NCBI RefSeq assembly: GCF_030053895.1
Contig: NZ_CP125781.1
Coordinates: 2,294,001 to 2,358,000, forward strand
DNA: 64,000 nucleotides
Direction of reading: 5' to 3'
From: Trabulsiella odontotermitis
GTDB taxonomy: Bacteria > Pseudomonadota > Gammaproteobacteria > Enterobacterales > Enterobacteriaceae
Positions 44,134 to 52,738 of the stretch are shown here, piece by piece. Position 1 is the first letter of the stretch. Each line of letters starts with the position of its first letter. The notes under the pieces were generated by a model that was not told where the DNA came from, searched no databases, and saw nothing but the letters and a program-made list of their open reading frames with translations. A program made the position numbers and the translations under genes.

Positions 44134-44997
44134 TCAGGTGAGCGGGTGAAGGGTAAATTTCCCGCTCAGCATGGGACGGCAAAGGATCTTGTAGCCGTCC
44201 TGGTCGAATCCCGCGGGTAACTGCGTCAGGGTACCGGCCTGCGCCAGCGAGTCGACCGCCCCCAGCCACAACCAGTTATTGACGATGTGAAACTGGGTCA
44301 TGGTTTCACCTTTTTCTTCCAGCGCCACGGCTCCAGCCCACGGCCAGCAGATCAGCTGAAGGTGCGCCAGGGCTTCACGGAGCCGCTGATGATGTGCCGC
44401 GAGCGTTTCGCGGCCACAGCAGGCGCCCGCGCACCGGCCCAGAGATGATCGAAAACACGCGCGACCACGGTTTAACGGCTCCAGCCCCATCACGCTGTAG
44501 CAAAGCTTTTGTTCATCGGCGACCGATTTCAGCGCTTCCAGTGCGGCTCTGCGATTAGCAAACAGACCAAACAGGTTTTCTTTCAGGGCAAAATTGACGT
44601 CGTGTGCATAAATGACCAGAGGACGATCATCATTTAGCTGCAGTGAACAGAGCTGTTTATTTCTTCTCAGCCGTTTGTTGAATAACGGCTGCATTTCTTT
44701 GATGAGCCTGGCTTCCAGCAATAGCGCGCCCAGTTCGCCCGCGGCAGGCTGCCAGCTGATACGCCGGGCCTGCCGCAGCATGGCGGCTTCATCAGGATTT
44801 CGCAGATGCGACAACACACGGCTGCGGATGTTGACGCTCTTGCCGATGTAAAGCGGCATCGCGTCGCTGTCGCCGTGAAACAGATACACGCCGGGCTGGC
44901 CGGGAAGTTCATCAAGCCACGGGCGCAGATGCTCGGGGTACTGGTAAATGGCTGCCGCTTCAAATTCAAGCCGCGGTGTGGGGGTTCGCCTTGCCAC
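44134..44997 (-). CDS. cho: Excinuclease Cho (UvrC homologue)
   Basis: Cho makes the 3' incision in nucleotide excision repair at lesions UvrC handles poorly. 287 residues. It has an N-terminal GIY-YIG nuclease domain (PGVYLFHGDSDAMPLYIGKSVNIRSRVLSHL) and the RRNKQLCSLQLN and GRACFRSSLGRCAGACCGRE segments as in E. coli Cho. The start is GTG (44995-44997, VARRTP), preceded by AAGGA. E. coli starts MVRRLTSPRLEFEAAAIY. A strong LexA box lies just upstream. In E. coli cho is at a different locus (by nadE/osmE). Confidence 0.93.
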   Translation of the reverse strand: MARRTPTPRLEFEAAAIYQYPEHLRPWLDELPGQPGVYLFHGDSDAMPLYIGKSVNIRSRVLSHLRNPDEAAMLRQARRISWQPAAGELGALLLEARLIKEMQPLFNKRLRRNKQLCSLQLNDDRPLVIYAHDVNFALKENLFGLFANRRAALEALKSVADEQKLCYSVMGLEPLNRGRACFRSSLGRCAGACCGRETLAAHHQRLREALAHLQLICWPWAGAVALEEKGETMTQFHIVNNWLWLGAVDSLAQAGTLTQLPAGFDQDGYKILCRPMLSGKFTLHPLT

Positions 44998-45009
44998 TCT
45001 GATTCCTTA

Positions 45010-45029
45010 TACTGGTCATTTATCCAGTA
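45010..45029. promoter_or_regulatory. LexA (SOS) box of cho
   Basis: TACTGGTCATTTATCCAGTA fits the LexA pattern TACTG-n10-CAGTA exactly at both ends, 13 bases upstream of the cho GTG. E. coli cho is SOS-induced. Confidence 0.9.
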
Positions 45030-45241
45030 TATCCTGAAATTCAACAGCGGAAAAGCGTCGCTTTCGTGATAAAAGAAAAGATCGCGAGAAAATATAAACA
45101 GAAAAAATAAGGCTACTTTTTTTAATTAAAAAAAGCAGAATTAACGCAACTGTGAATGATATTTTAAAATAAAGTAATAGTGCGTTAAGATATGTATTCT
45201 TATTACTCCTTTTGCTATGCGATATTATTCCAATGCCTGCA

Positions 45242-46882
45242 ATGAAAAAAACAATTCTCTCACTGACGACCATCGCAATGCTGGTCAGTTCCGCCACGTA
45301 TGCGAATACTGATTCCACCCCTAAAACAGATTTTCTGCTTATTGGCGGCGGAATTATGAGCGCTTCGCTCGGCACCTGGTTGCAGGAATTGCAACCAGAA
45401 TGGAAACAGATGATGGTCGAGAAACTCGATGGCGTTGCGCTGGAGTCATCGAACGGCTGGAATAACGCCGGTACTGGCCACTCCGCCAATATGGAGCTGA
45501 ACTACACGCCTCAGCGCGCGGACGGATCGATTGATGTCAGCAAGGCGCTTGATATCAATGAACAATTTATGATTTCCCGTCAGTTCTGGGCAGCGCAGGT
45601 AAAACGCGGCGTTCTGCAAAATCCGCGTGCTTTTATCAACTCAACGCCGCACATGAGTTTTGTGTGGGGCGATACCAACGTCAATTATCTGGAAAAACGT
45701 TATGCCGCGCTGCAGCAGACGACCTTATTCCAGGGGATGAAATTCTCGACCGATCACGCGCAAATTAAACAATGGGCACCACTGGTGATGGAAGGTCGCG
45801 ATCCAAAACAAAAAGTCGCTGCCACCTGGACACCAGCAGGTACTGACGTTAATTATGGGGAAATAACCCGTCAGCTGATTGGCAGCCTGAAAAAAAGCAG
45901 CAATTTTACATTGCAAACATCTTCTGAAGTGACCGAATTTAAACGGAATGCGGATAATTCGTGGCACGTGACGATCAAGGACGTCAATAGCGGCAAAGAA
46001 CATGCAGTTGACGCGAAATATGTCTTTATTGGTGCCGGTGGCGGCGCGCTGAAATTACTGCAAAAAACCGGCGTGGCTGAAGCGGATAATTACGCGGGCT
46101 TCCCGGTGGGCGGTTCTTTCCTGATGACCGAAAATCCGGAGATCACTAAACAGCATCTGGAGAAAGTCTACGGTCAGGCTTCTGTCGGCGCACCGCCGAT
46201 GTCAGTTCCACATCTTGATGCCCGCGTGATCGATGGCAAACGTGTGGTGTTGTTTGGGCCATTCGCCACGTTCTCCACCAAATTCCTCAAAAACGGCTCT
46301 TACTTTGATCTGCTGAGCACAACCACAACCAGCAACGCCATGCCAATGACGCACGTCGGTCTGGACAACTTTGATCTGGTGAAATACCTCATCAGCCAGG
46401 TCATGCTGAGCGATGATGATCGTTTTGCGGCGCTGAAGGAGTATTACCCGCAGGCGCGTCAGGAAGACTGGAAATTAATTCAGGCCGGTCAGCGTGTACA
46501 GATCATCAAAAAGGATGAAGAGAAGGGCGGCGTACTGAAGCTGGGCACCGAAGTGGTGGTCGACAAACAGAAAACCCTCTCCGCATTGCTGGGCGCATCA
46601 CCGGGTGCCTCAACTGCCGCGCCAATCACGCTAAACGTGCTCAAACAAATGTTCCCGGAACAATTTATTTCGCCGCAATGGCAGAGCAAGATCCGCGACA
46701 TCGTGCCGAGCTTCGGACAGAAACTGAACGGCAATGCGGTGCTGACGCAGCAGGTGTGGAATGACACCGCAGAGACGCTGCAACTGGTGAAACCGCCCGT
46801 GATCCCGACGGGCGGACCTGTCGCCGTCGCACCTGTTGCTGACTCCCGCGAAACCTCCCCGCAGCACGACATGGCGCTGTAA
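45242..46882 (+). CDS. mqo: Malate:quinone oxidoreductase
   Basis: Mqo oxidises malate to oxaloacetate and passes electrons to quinone at the inner membrane. 546 residues from MKKTILSLTTIAMLVSSATYA, a hydrophobic leader as in E. coli Mqo (548). FAD-binding motif LLIGGGIMSASLGTWLQEL; conserved SSNGWNNAGTGHSANMELNYTPQ, VGAPPMSVPHLDARVIDGKRVVLFGPFA and LLGASPGASTAAPI. In-frame starts at 45212 and 45233 are possible, and no clear Shine-Dalgarno was seen. The last ~30 residues are Pro/Val-rich and unlike E. coli, apart from the final AL. It differs enough from E. coli Mqo to be a second or acquired copy. Confidence 0.9.
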   Translation: MKKTILSLTTIAMLVSSATYANTDSTPKTDFLLIGGGIMSASLGTWLQELQPEWKQMMVEKLDGVALESSNGWNNAGTGHSANMELNYTPQRADGSIDVSKALDINEQFMISRQFWAAQVKRGVLQNPRAFINSTPHMSFVWGDTNVNYLEKRYAALQQTTLFQGMKFSTDHAQIKQWAPLVMEGRDPKQKVAATWTPAGTDVNYGEITRQLIGSLKKSSNFTLQTSSEVTEFKRNADNSWHVTIKDVNSGKEHAVDAKYVFIGAGGGALKLLQKTGVAEADNYAGFPVGGSFLMTENPEITKQHLEKVYGQASVGAPPMSVPHLDARVIDGKRVVLFGPFATFSTKFLKNGSYFDLLSTTTTSNAMPMTHVGLDNFDLVKYLISQVMLSDDDRFAALKEYYPQARQEDWKLIQAGQRVQIIKKDEEKGGVLKLGTEVVVDKQKTLSALLGASPGASTAAPITLNVLKQMFPEQFISPQWQSKIRDIVPSFGQKLNGNAVLTQQVWNDTAETLQLVKPPVIPTGGPVAVAPVADSRETSPQHDMAL

Positions 46883-46914
46883 AAAAGAAGCGCCCCAGCA
46901 GAAATGCCGGGGCG
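46882..46914 (-). terminator. Intrinsic terminator of the cytochrome P450 gene
   Basis: On the minus strand, CGCCCC-G-GCA, loop TTTC, TGC-T-GGGGCG is followed by CTTCTTTTTT. It overlaps the last base of mqo on the plus strand. Confidence 0.78.
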
Positions 46915-48279
46915 TTATCGCCTGATGATCGTGGCCCTGAGATTTTGCGGCGCCATGGTGAATGCAAACCGCTCCTGCACCGTTTCCGGATCCTGCATCG
47001 GAATAATGTTATATCTGCTGTAGATGGCGTGCAGCGCCATTTTGATTTCTGTCAGCGCCAGGGAACGTCCAGGGCACATCCTGGCGCCGCCGCCAAACGG
47101 AAACAGCGCATTTGTTGTGGCGCCTTCGCGTTTTACCCAGCGTGAGGGATCAAAACGCTGTGCATCGGTAAAATAGGCTTCATCCAGCGTGCCAGCGTGC
47201 AACGCCAGAAACAGTGGCGTTCCTTTACTGACTTCGACGTCCCCGATGCGAGTATCCCGCATTGGCTCCAGATAAATCTGCGGCGCCACGGGTTTTAGTC
47301 GCATGGATTCCTTCATCACCGCGTTCATCCAGGGGAAGGACGGCAACGGCCAGGGCAAAGGACCGTCGTCGTTGTATTGCTCAATCTCGCGAATCAGTTC
47401 TTGCTCTGCCTCGGGGTGATGACTGAGCAGATACACCGTCCAGGCCAGGGTGTTCGCCGTAGTATCTTCCCCGGCCAGGAGCAACGTCAGTGCGTTGGCG
47501 ATAATATCCTGGTCGGTCAGCATCCGGTGTTCCCTTTGCTGAAACACCATCGCCTGCAAAAAATTCTCCGGTGTGCTGACGTCGCCGACGGCAATGATCC
47601 GCCGCTGCTCTTCAATTAACCCGGCCAGTGTGGCCTTGATTCGCCCCAGACCTTCATCAAACGCTTTGTCTTCCGGGCTACGATACAGTCGCCAGAGAGG
47701 AAAGGGCGAGCGGCAGCGGCGGTGGAGCACGGGAAAGACAGATTGCAGGGCAGATGATACCGGGTTGTCGCTGCTGCCTGTCAGATTCATGTCTTTGCCG
47801 AAAGCCAGCATAGTAGTGATATCAGCAGTATATCGCCGGAATTCATCGGTCAGGGATACGCCCTGTGGCACCGAGGTTAATGTATCAAGCCGTTCGCTGA
47901 ACCGGGCGGTGATACTCTGCATATGCGGGTGAAAACGCTCAAGTTGCCCAGGCTGAAGTGCGCCCTCGACAATGCGGCGGCGAAATTTCCAGTTCTCTCC
48001 CTCGGAGGAGAAAACGCCATTCATGCCTGCTTCCTCAAAAACCGCCTCAATATTGCTGATACGTCTGAAGTCGTGCGGCCGGGCTTTGAGTATCTCGCGG
48101 ATGAGATCCACATCAGTAATGACGAGCGCTTTTTTCAGCCCGGCGCGCAGACGGTACAGAGAACCGTAATCGCGTTGCCATTCCATCATTTGCCGGTGAA
48201 TGTTTCCCTTCTTCAGAAAGTACACGTGACCCAATAACCCTTTTTCGGGTGGTGCGGGGAGCTGGCTTAGCTTTCGCAT
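46915..48279 (-). CDS. Cytochrome P450 monooxygenase
   Basis: 454 residues with all P450 hallmarks: I-helix oxygen-activation motif LLLAGEDTTANTLAW, K-helix ExxR (MKESMRLKP), the PERF-like RFDPSRW, and heme-thiolate loop FPFGGGARMCPGRSLAL with Cys ligand. No N-terminal membrane anchor, so it should be a soluble bacterial enzyme. It resembles the CYP102-heme-domain/fatty-acid-type branch more than camphor P450 (inference from the I-helix and heme loop). No ferredoxin or reductase gene is adjacent, so electrons must come from elsewhere. P450s are absent from E. coli K-12 and rare in Enterobacteriaceae. Confidence 0.9.
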   Translation of the reverse strand: MRKLSQLPAPPEKGLLGHVYFLKKGNIHRQMMEWQRDYGSLYRLRAGLKKALVITDVDLIREILKARPHDFRRISNIEAVFEEAGMNGVFSSEGENWKFRRRIVEGALQPGQLERFHPHMQSITARFSERLDTLTSVPQGVSLTDEFRRYTADITTMLAFGKDMNLTGSSDNPVSSALQSVFPVLHRRCRSPFPLWRLYRSPEDKAFDEGLGRIKATLAGLIEEQRRIIAVGDVSTPENFLQAMVFQQREHRMLTDQDIIANALTLLLAGEDTTANTLAWTVYLLSHHPEAEQELIREIEQYNDDGPLPWPLPSFPWMNAVMKESMRLKPVAPQIYLEPMRDTRIGDVEVSKGTPLFLALHAGTLDEAYFTDAQRFDPSRWVKREGATTNALFPFGGGARMCPGRSLALTEIKMALHAIYSRYNIIPMQDPETVQERFAFTMAPQNLRATIIRR

Positions 48280-48418
48280 TGTTTATCTCCAGTAGCTTCA
48301 ATATTGTCGGTAAACATAACACCCGGTATCGAAGGGAGAGGAGCGCTTTAGCGATAGGATTTTCTGATGCTCAGCCATGCTGCAACAGTGCAGCATGGCC
48401 TTTGCTAAGAGGGGAACG

Positions 48419-49132
48419 TTATGCGCCAAATGCGCCATCGATGGTATGCATTGCGCCCGTCACGAAAGAGGCTTCCGGACCGGCAAGCCACGCCACCATT
48501 CCGGCGACTTCTTCCGGTCTGCCGTGCCGTTTTATCGCCATAAAGCTGTGCATCAGTTCTTTCATTGGGCCGTCTGCCGGGTTGGCATCGGTATCGATCG
48601 GGCCAGGCTGCACAATGTTAATCGTGATCCCGCGCGGGCCAAAATCTCGTGCTAAACCACGCGCCAGCCCCTGAAGTGCTGATTTGCTGACCGCGTACGA
48701 TGCCATTCCCGGAACGGGCATCCGGTCGCCATTCACAGAACCAATCACGATAATGCGTCCACCGTCCGGCATCTGACGGGCTGCCTCGACGGAGGCGTGA
48801 TAGGGGGCGTGGATATTAATGCGGAACAGACGGTCAACCGCGTCGCTGTCCTGTTCCAGCGCATCACCAAAAATAGCAATGCCGGAATTAACCACCAGTA
48901 TATCCAGCGCGCCGGCGTCACGAACCAGTTTAATCACTTCGTCGCGATTAGCACTATCCGCCTGAATGGCGGTGCTGCCGGTCTCTTTCGCCAGTTGTTC
49001 CGCGGCGTCACGCGACCCGGCATAGCTGAAAACAACCGATGCGCCTTCAGCGGCAAAGCGCCGGACGATAGCCGCGCCAATACCGCGACTACCACCGATT
49101 ACCAGAACAGATTTTTTATGAAAAGCAGCCAT
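48419..49132 (-). CDS. bdcA: SDR-family protein BdcA
   Basis: 237 residues of the short-chain dehydrogenase fold, very like E. coli BdcA (YjgI). NADP-binding motif VLVIGGSRGIGAAIVRRF, catalytic Tyr/Lys in SYAVSKSALQ with Ser at VIGSVNG, and end FVTGAMHTIDGAFGA. In E. coli BdcA is reported to promote biofilm dispersal by binding cyclic di-GMP. The start at 49132 has AAGGA upstream. It is divergent from bdcR with two shared operators between them. Confidence 0.92.
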   Translation of the reverse strand: MAAFHKKSVLVIGGSRGIGAAIVRRFAAEGASVVFSYAGSRDAAEQLAKETGSTAIQADSANRDEVIKLVRDAGALDILVVNSGIAIFGDALEQDSDAVDRLFRINIHAPYHASVEAARQMPDGGRIIVIGSVNGDRMPVPGMASYAVSKSALQGLARGLARDFGPRGITINIVQPGPIDTDANPADGPMKELMHSFMAIKRHGRPEEVAGMVAWLAGPEASFVTGAMHTIDGAFGA

Positions 49133-49150
49133 GGGAGTGTCCTTTGTGAT

Positions 49151-49170
49151 ATTGTAGTGATGATTACAAT
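49151..49170. promoter_or_regulatory. Putative BdcR operator 1
   Basis: ATTGTAGTGATGATTACAAT is a near-palindrome (arms ATTGTA/TACAAT) in the bdcA-bdcR divergent gap, 19 bases from the bdcA start. Its core TGTAGTGATGATTACA matches operator 2 in 14 of 16 bases. Confidence 0.65.
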
Positions 49171-49202
49171 ATGTCGCAGTCAAACGGACTGTCAAGGAGT
49201 TA

Positions 49203-49218
49203 TGTAGTAATGACTACA
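49203..49218. promoter_or_regulatory. Putative BdcR operator 2, overlapping the bdcR start
   Basis: TGTAGTAATGACTACA has perfect 6-bp arms (TGTAGT/ACTACA) and contains the bdcR ATG (49210). The position suggests direct autorepression. Confidence 0.65.
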
Positions 49219-49800
49219 AAAAATAACCGCACGCCGGGACGTCCCCGTAAATTTGATGCGGAGCAGGCAGTTGAAATCGCACAACATCTTTTTCATTCAA
49301 AAGGTTATGACGCGCTGAGCGTGGCCGATCTGACAAAAGCATTCGGTATTAACCCGCCGAGTTTCTATGCCGCGTTCGGCAGTAAACTTGGCTTGTATGA
49401 GCGTGTGCTGGCGCGCTATTCCTGTACCGGCGCCATTCCGTTTGAGGTGCTTTTACGCGAGGATCGTCCTGTCGCGCAGGGGCTTATCGGGGTATTAAAA
49501 GAGGCCGCACGGCGTTATGTTGCCGATCCTGTCGCGACCGGTTGCCTGGTTCTCGAGGGCACGCATTGCAACGATCAGCAGGCGCGTGAAGCCGCGTGTG
49601 AGTTGCACAACGCGGCAGAAGATCAGATTCGTGCCTTTATCGCCAGACGTTACCCGGACGACGCCGCCCGGGTAACTGATTTTATGGTGACAATGATGGC
49701 GGGCCTGTCGATCAAGGCGCGGGCAGGGCACTCACTGGATCGTCTCCAGGAAACCGTCCGCCTGGGTGGCCTGGCGCTGGAACAGTTGCTTCCGGACTGA
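49210..49800 (+). CDS. bdcR: TetR-family repressor BdcR
   Basis: 196 residues, orthologue of E. coli BdcR (YjgJ), the repressor of bdcA. N-terminal helix-turn-helix region PGRPRKFDAEQAVEIAQHLFHSKG and LSVADLTKAFGINPPSFYAAFGSK. C-terminal ligand domain DFMVTMMAGLSIKARAGHS as in E. coli. AAGGAG (49194-49199) is 10 bases before the ATG. The bdcAR pair lies at another chromosomal place in E. coli (by yjgH/pyrL). Confidence 0.9.
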   Translation: MTTKNNRTPGRPRKFDAEQAVEIAQHLFHSKGYDALSVADLTKAFGINPPSFYAAFGSKLGLYERVLARYSCTGAIPFEVLLREDRPVAQGLIGVLKEAARRYVADPVATGCLVLEGTHCNDQQAREAACELHNAAEDQIRAFIARRYPDDAARVTDFMVTMMAGLSIKARAGHSLDRLQETVRLGGLALEQLLPD

Positions 49801-49813
49801 GGCGCGAGGCTGC

Positions 49814-50887
49814 TTAGCCGTTTTTGGCGAAAATCCACACATGCTTCTCGGGCAGCAAAAGGTGGCAATGTTGCGGATCGCGAACCTCGTGGCCATAGGC
49901 GCGGATCACTAAATCCTCGCCTGACGGGCGGAACAGGTATTCCCATCGGTCGCCCAGATACATGCTGGTGAGTAACGGCAGTTCAAGCTGATTTTCTCCC
50001 GGGCCGTCCACAACCGCTACTCGTTCGACGCGGATCACCGCGGTGGCGTCCTGACCGCTTTGCACCCCTTCTGCCGCCTGACCCCACAATACCCAACCGT
50101 TTCCTTCAATACGTGCTTTACCATCACGCACGTCAGTGACTTTGCCGTGCAGGCGGTTATTGCTGCCCATAAATTCCGCAGTAAACAGGGTTTTTGGTGA
50201 GCCGTACATTTCCTGGGGCGTGCCTTGCTGTTCAATTTTGCCATTGTTGAGTAGCAGAATACGGTCGGAAATGGACATCGCCTCATTCTGATCATGCGTT
50301 ACCATCAACGCAGATAATCCCAGCTTAATGATCAGTTCGCGAAGGAACACGCGGGCTTCTTCACGCAGTTTGGCGTCGAGGTTAGATAACGGTTCATCAA
50401 GCAGGATCACCGGGGGGTTGTAGACCAGCGCCCGACCAATGGCCACGCGCTGCTGCTGTCCACCGGAAAGCTGATGCGGGTGACGTTTTCCAAGATGGCC
50501 AAGGCCAAGCTGATCCAGCACATCCTGCACCCGCTGGTTGATCTCTTTTGTCGCGACTTTACGCAGTTTTAGCGGGTAGGCGACGTTCTCAAAAACCGTT
50601 TTGTGCGGCCACAACGCATAAGACTGAAATACCAGTCCAAGGTTACGTTCTTCCGCCGGGATTTCGCTTCGGGGCGTACCGTCATAGACTTTGTTGTTGC
50701 CGATAACAATCGACCCTTGCGTGGGTTTTTCCAGTCCCGCCACCGCGCGCAGCAGGGTGGTTTTACCGCTGCCGGAGGGGCCTAATAAAGAGACAACTTC
50801 GCCACGCTTCAGATCCATGGACACGCCTTTTAAAACCGGGTTGTCGCCATAAGTCAGATGCAGATTCTCGACCGCTAATTCAATCAT
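49814..50887 (-). CDS. ABC transporter ATP-binding protein, FbpC/AfuC type
   Basis: 357 residues from MIELAVENLHLTYG. Walker A GPSGSGKTT, Q-loop VFQSYALWPHK, signature LSGGQQQRVAIGRAL, Walker B ILLDEPLSNLD, H-loop MVTHDQNEA, and a C-terminal TOBE domain (GENQLELPLLTSMYLGDRWEY). This is the last gene of a binding protein-permease-ATPase unit. Its start overlaps the permease stop by 8 bases. The group includes ferric-iron (Fbp/Afu) and sugar-phosphate (AfuABC) importers, so the substrate is open. Confidence 0.85.
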   Translation of the reverse strand: MIELAVENLHLTYGDNPVLKGVSMDLKRGEVVSLLGPSGSGKTTLLRAVAGLEKPTQGSIVIGNNKVYDGTPRSEIPAEERNLGLVFQSYALWPHKTVFENVAYPLKLRKVATKEINQRVQDVLDQLGLGHLGKRHPHQLSGGQQQRVAIGRALVYNPPVILLDEPLSNLDAKLREEARVFLRELIIKLGLSALMVTHDQNEAMSISDRILLLNNGKIEQQGTPQEMYGSPKTLFTAEFMGSNNRLHGKVTDVRDGKARIEGNGWVLWGQAAEGVQSGQDATAVIRVERVAVVDGPGENQLELPLLTSMYLGDRWEYLFRPSGEDLVIRAYGHEVRDPQHCHLLLPEKHVWIFAKNG

Positions 50888-52649
50888 GTAATTTGACTCC
50901 AAAACGAAGGGCAATGCCCAGACCGACCACGACCAGCAGGATGTTAATAAAAGAGAGTGCCGCTACGATATCAATGGCTCCGGTCGCCCACAGCGAAACC
51001 AGCATTGAGCCAATGGTTTCCGTACCGGGTGAGAGCAGATAAACACCCGTTGAGTATTCGCGTTCAAAAATCAGGAACATCAGCAACCACGAACCGATAA
51101 GACCATAGCGGGACAGCGGAATCGTGACATGACGGGTAATTTGCCCGCGCGTTGCGCCCGTGCTGCGTGCTGCCTCTTCAAGCTCTGGCCCCACCTGCAA
51201 CAGTGTTGATGAGATAAGCCGCAATCCGTATGCCATCCACACTACGGTGTACGCCAGCCAGACGCTGAAAATGGTGCTGCGTAGCGAACGCAACCAGACG
51301 ATCAGGTTTTCACGCATCCAGTCAGACCAGGCGAACCCCGAAAACCAGCCGGATTTCAGCGAGTTATCCAGCCACATCGGCAGGAACAGGAAGACCCACA
51401 AAAACGCCAGCCCGGCGAGCAGGCCAGGAACCGCACGCGGAACCAGCACGCTGTAATCAAGGAAACGCGTGATGTGGTCTGGCTTGCGGTGCATGGCAAT
51501 GCCGACAAACAGATAGCAAGCCACCGCCAGCGCGCCACCAATCACGCCAATGGACATCGAGTTGACAATGGCGCGTAACAGGTTCGGTTGCGCCCAGATG
51601 GTGCGAAAAGCGCTAACAGACAGCTGATCCCAGAGAGAAACGCCCACGCCCCAGTTTGAGATAAAGGCGCGCAATACCACGCCAAGCAAGGGAACGCCGA
51701 TGGTGACCGTCAGCCAGAACACCACCACCGCACCCGCCACCCAGCGCCATTTTCCCAGCGGTAAGGCACGTGCTTGCGATGCCTTGCCTTTCATCGTTAC
51801 GAAACGGTTAGCGGTACGCATCAGTCGACGCTGTAACATCACCAGCGGGATGGTAATACAGATCAGGACCACGGCCACCGCCGCCATCAGATGATAAGAA
51901 GGGGTGCCGAGTTTGTTGGTGAGCTGGTACAGATAGGTCGCCAGTACCATGTTGCCTTCAGGATCGCCGAGCACCAGCATCAGGCCAAACACTTCCAGCC
52001 CGAGGAAGAACAGCAGCACGATGGCGTACAGGATCGACGGGCGCACCATTGGCAAACTGACCGACGTCATCACTTGCAAGGGCGAAGCGCCAGCCGTGCG
52101 CGCAGCCTCTTCAACGTCAGAACCGACGCTGCGCAGTGCCGAGGAGATATAAAGGTAGGCATGCGGAACATGCGTCAGGCCAGCGATGACCACGATGCTC
52201 GACATGTCATAGATGTTCCACGGTACGAAGCCAGTCAGTGACTGCGCCCACAGAGATAAAAACCCCACCGGGCCAGCCGCCACCACATAGCCGAACCCCA
52301 GTACCATCGGCGAAACAAAAATCGGCACCAGGATCAGCGGCTCGATCAGACGACGTCCTGGTAAATCAGTACGCACCATCAGAAAAGCCAGCACGCCGCC
52401 GAGCGGGATGGCGATAATCACCAGGCCGAACGCGAGAATAAAGCCGCTTCTCAGCGCCTTATAAAAATCAGGATCGGTGAAAATAAAATCAAATGACTCA
52501 AGGCTCCATTCTTTTGCCGGCGAAAAGAAGGGGGCAGATAAGAAGCTCTGTATCACGATAAACGACAAAGGAACGTAGATAACCAGCGCGGTTATCAACA
52601 CCACAACGCCGCGTGGCAGACTTTGCCATTTTCTGTGCAATGTGTTCAT
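50880..52649 (-). CDS. ABC transporter permease with two fused permease domains, FbpB/AfuB type
   Basis: 589 residues, about 12 transmembrane helices. Two EAA-type loops are visible, VEEAARTAGASPLQVMTSVSLPM (about 190) and LEEAARSTGATRGQITRHVTIPL (about 490), so both half-permeases are in one polypeptide, as in FbpB and AfuB. It lies between the binding-protein and ATPase genes on the same strand. Confidence 0.86.
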   Translation of the reverse strand: MNTLHRKWQSLPRGVVVLITALVIYVPLSFIVIQSFLSAPFFSPAKEWSLESFDFIFTDPDFYKALRSGFILAFGLVIIAIPLGGVLAFLMVRTDLPGRRLIEPLILVPIFVSPMVLGFGYVVAAGPVGFLSLWAQSLTGFVPWNIYDMSSIVVIAGLTHVPHAYLYISSALRSVGSDVEEAARTAGASPLQVMTSVSLPMVRPSILYAIVLLFFLGLEVFGLMLVLGDPEGNMVLATYLYQLTNKLGTPSYHLMAAVAVVLICITIPLVMLQRRLMRTANRFVTMKGKASQARALPLGKWRWVAGAVVVFWLTVTIGVPLLGVVLRAFISNWGVGVSLWDQLSVSAFRTIWAQPNLLRAIVNSMSIGVIGGALAVACYLFVGIAMHRKPDHITRFLDYSVLVPRAVPGLLAGLAFLWVFLFLPMWLDNSLKSGWFSGFAWSDWMRENLIVWLRSLRSTIFSVWLAYTVVWMAYGLRLISSTLLQVGPELEEAARSTGATRGQITRHVTIPLSRYGLIGSWLLMFLIFEREYSTGVYLLSPGTETIGSMLVSLWATGAIDIVAALSFINILLVVVGLGIALRFGVKLHD

Positions 52650-52738
52650 GGAGTATCCCTGGTATTGAAACCCGGAAAAACGACATCAGGTCAGTGAAAA
52701 AGAGGCGCGACGGCATGCATCGCGCTCAGGTCATTGCC

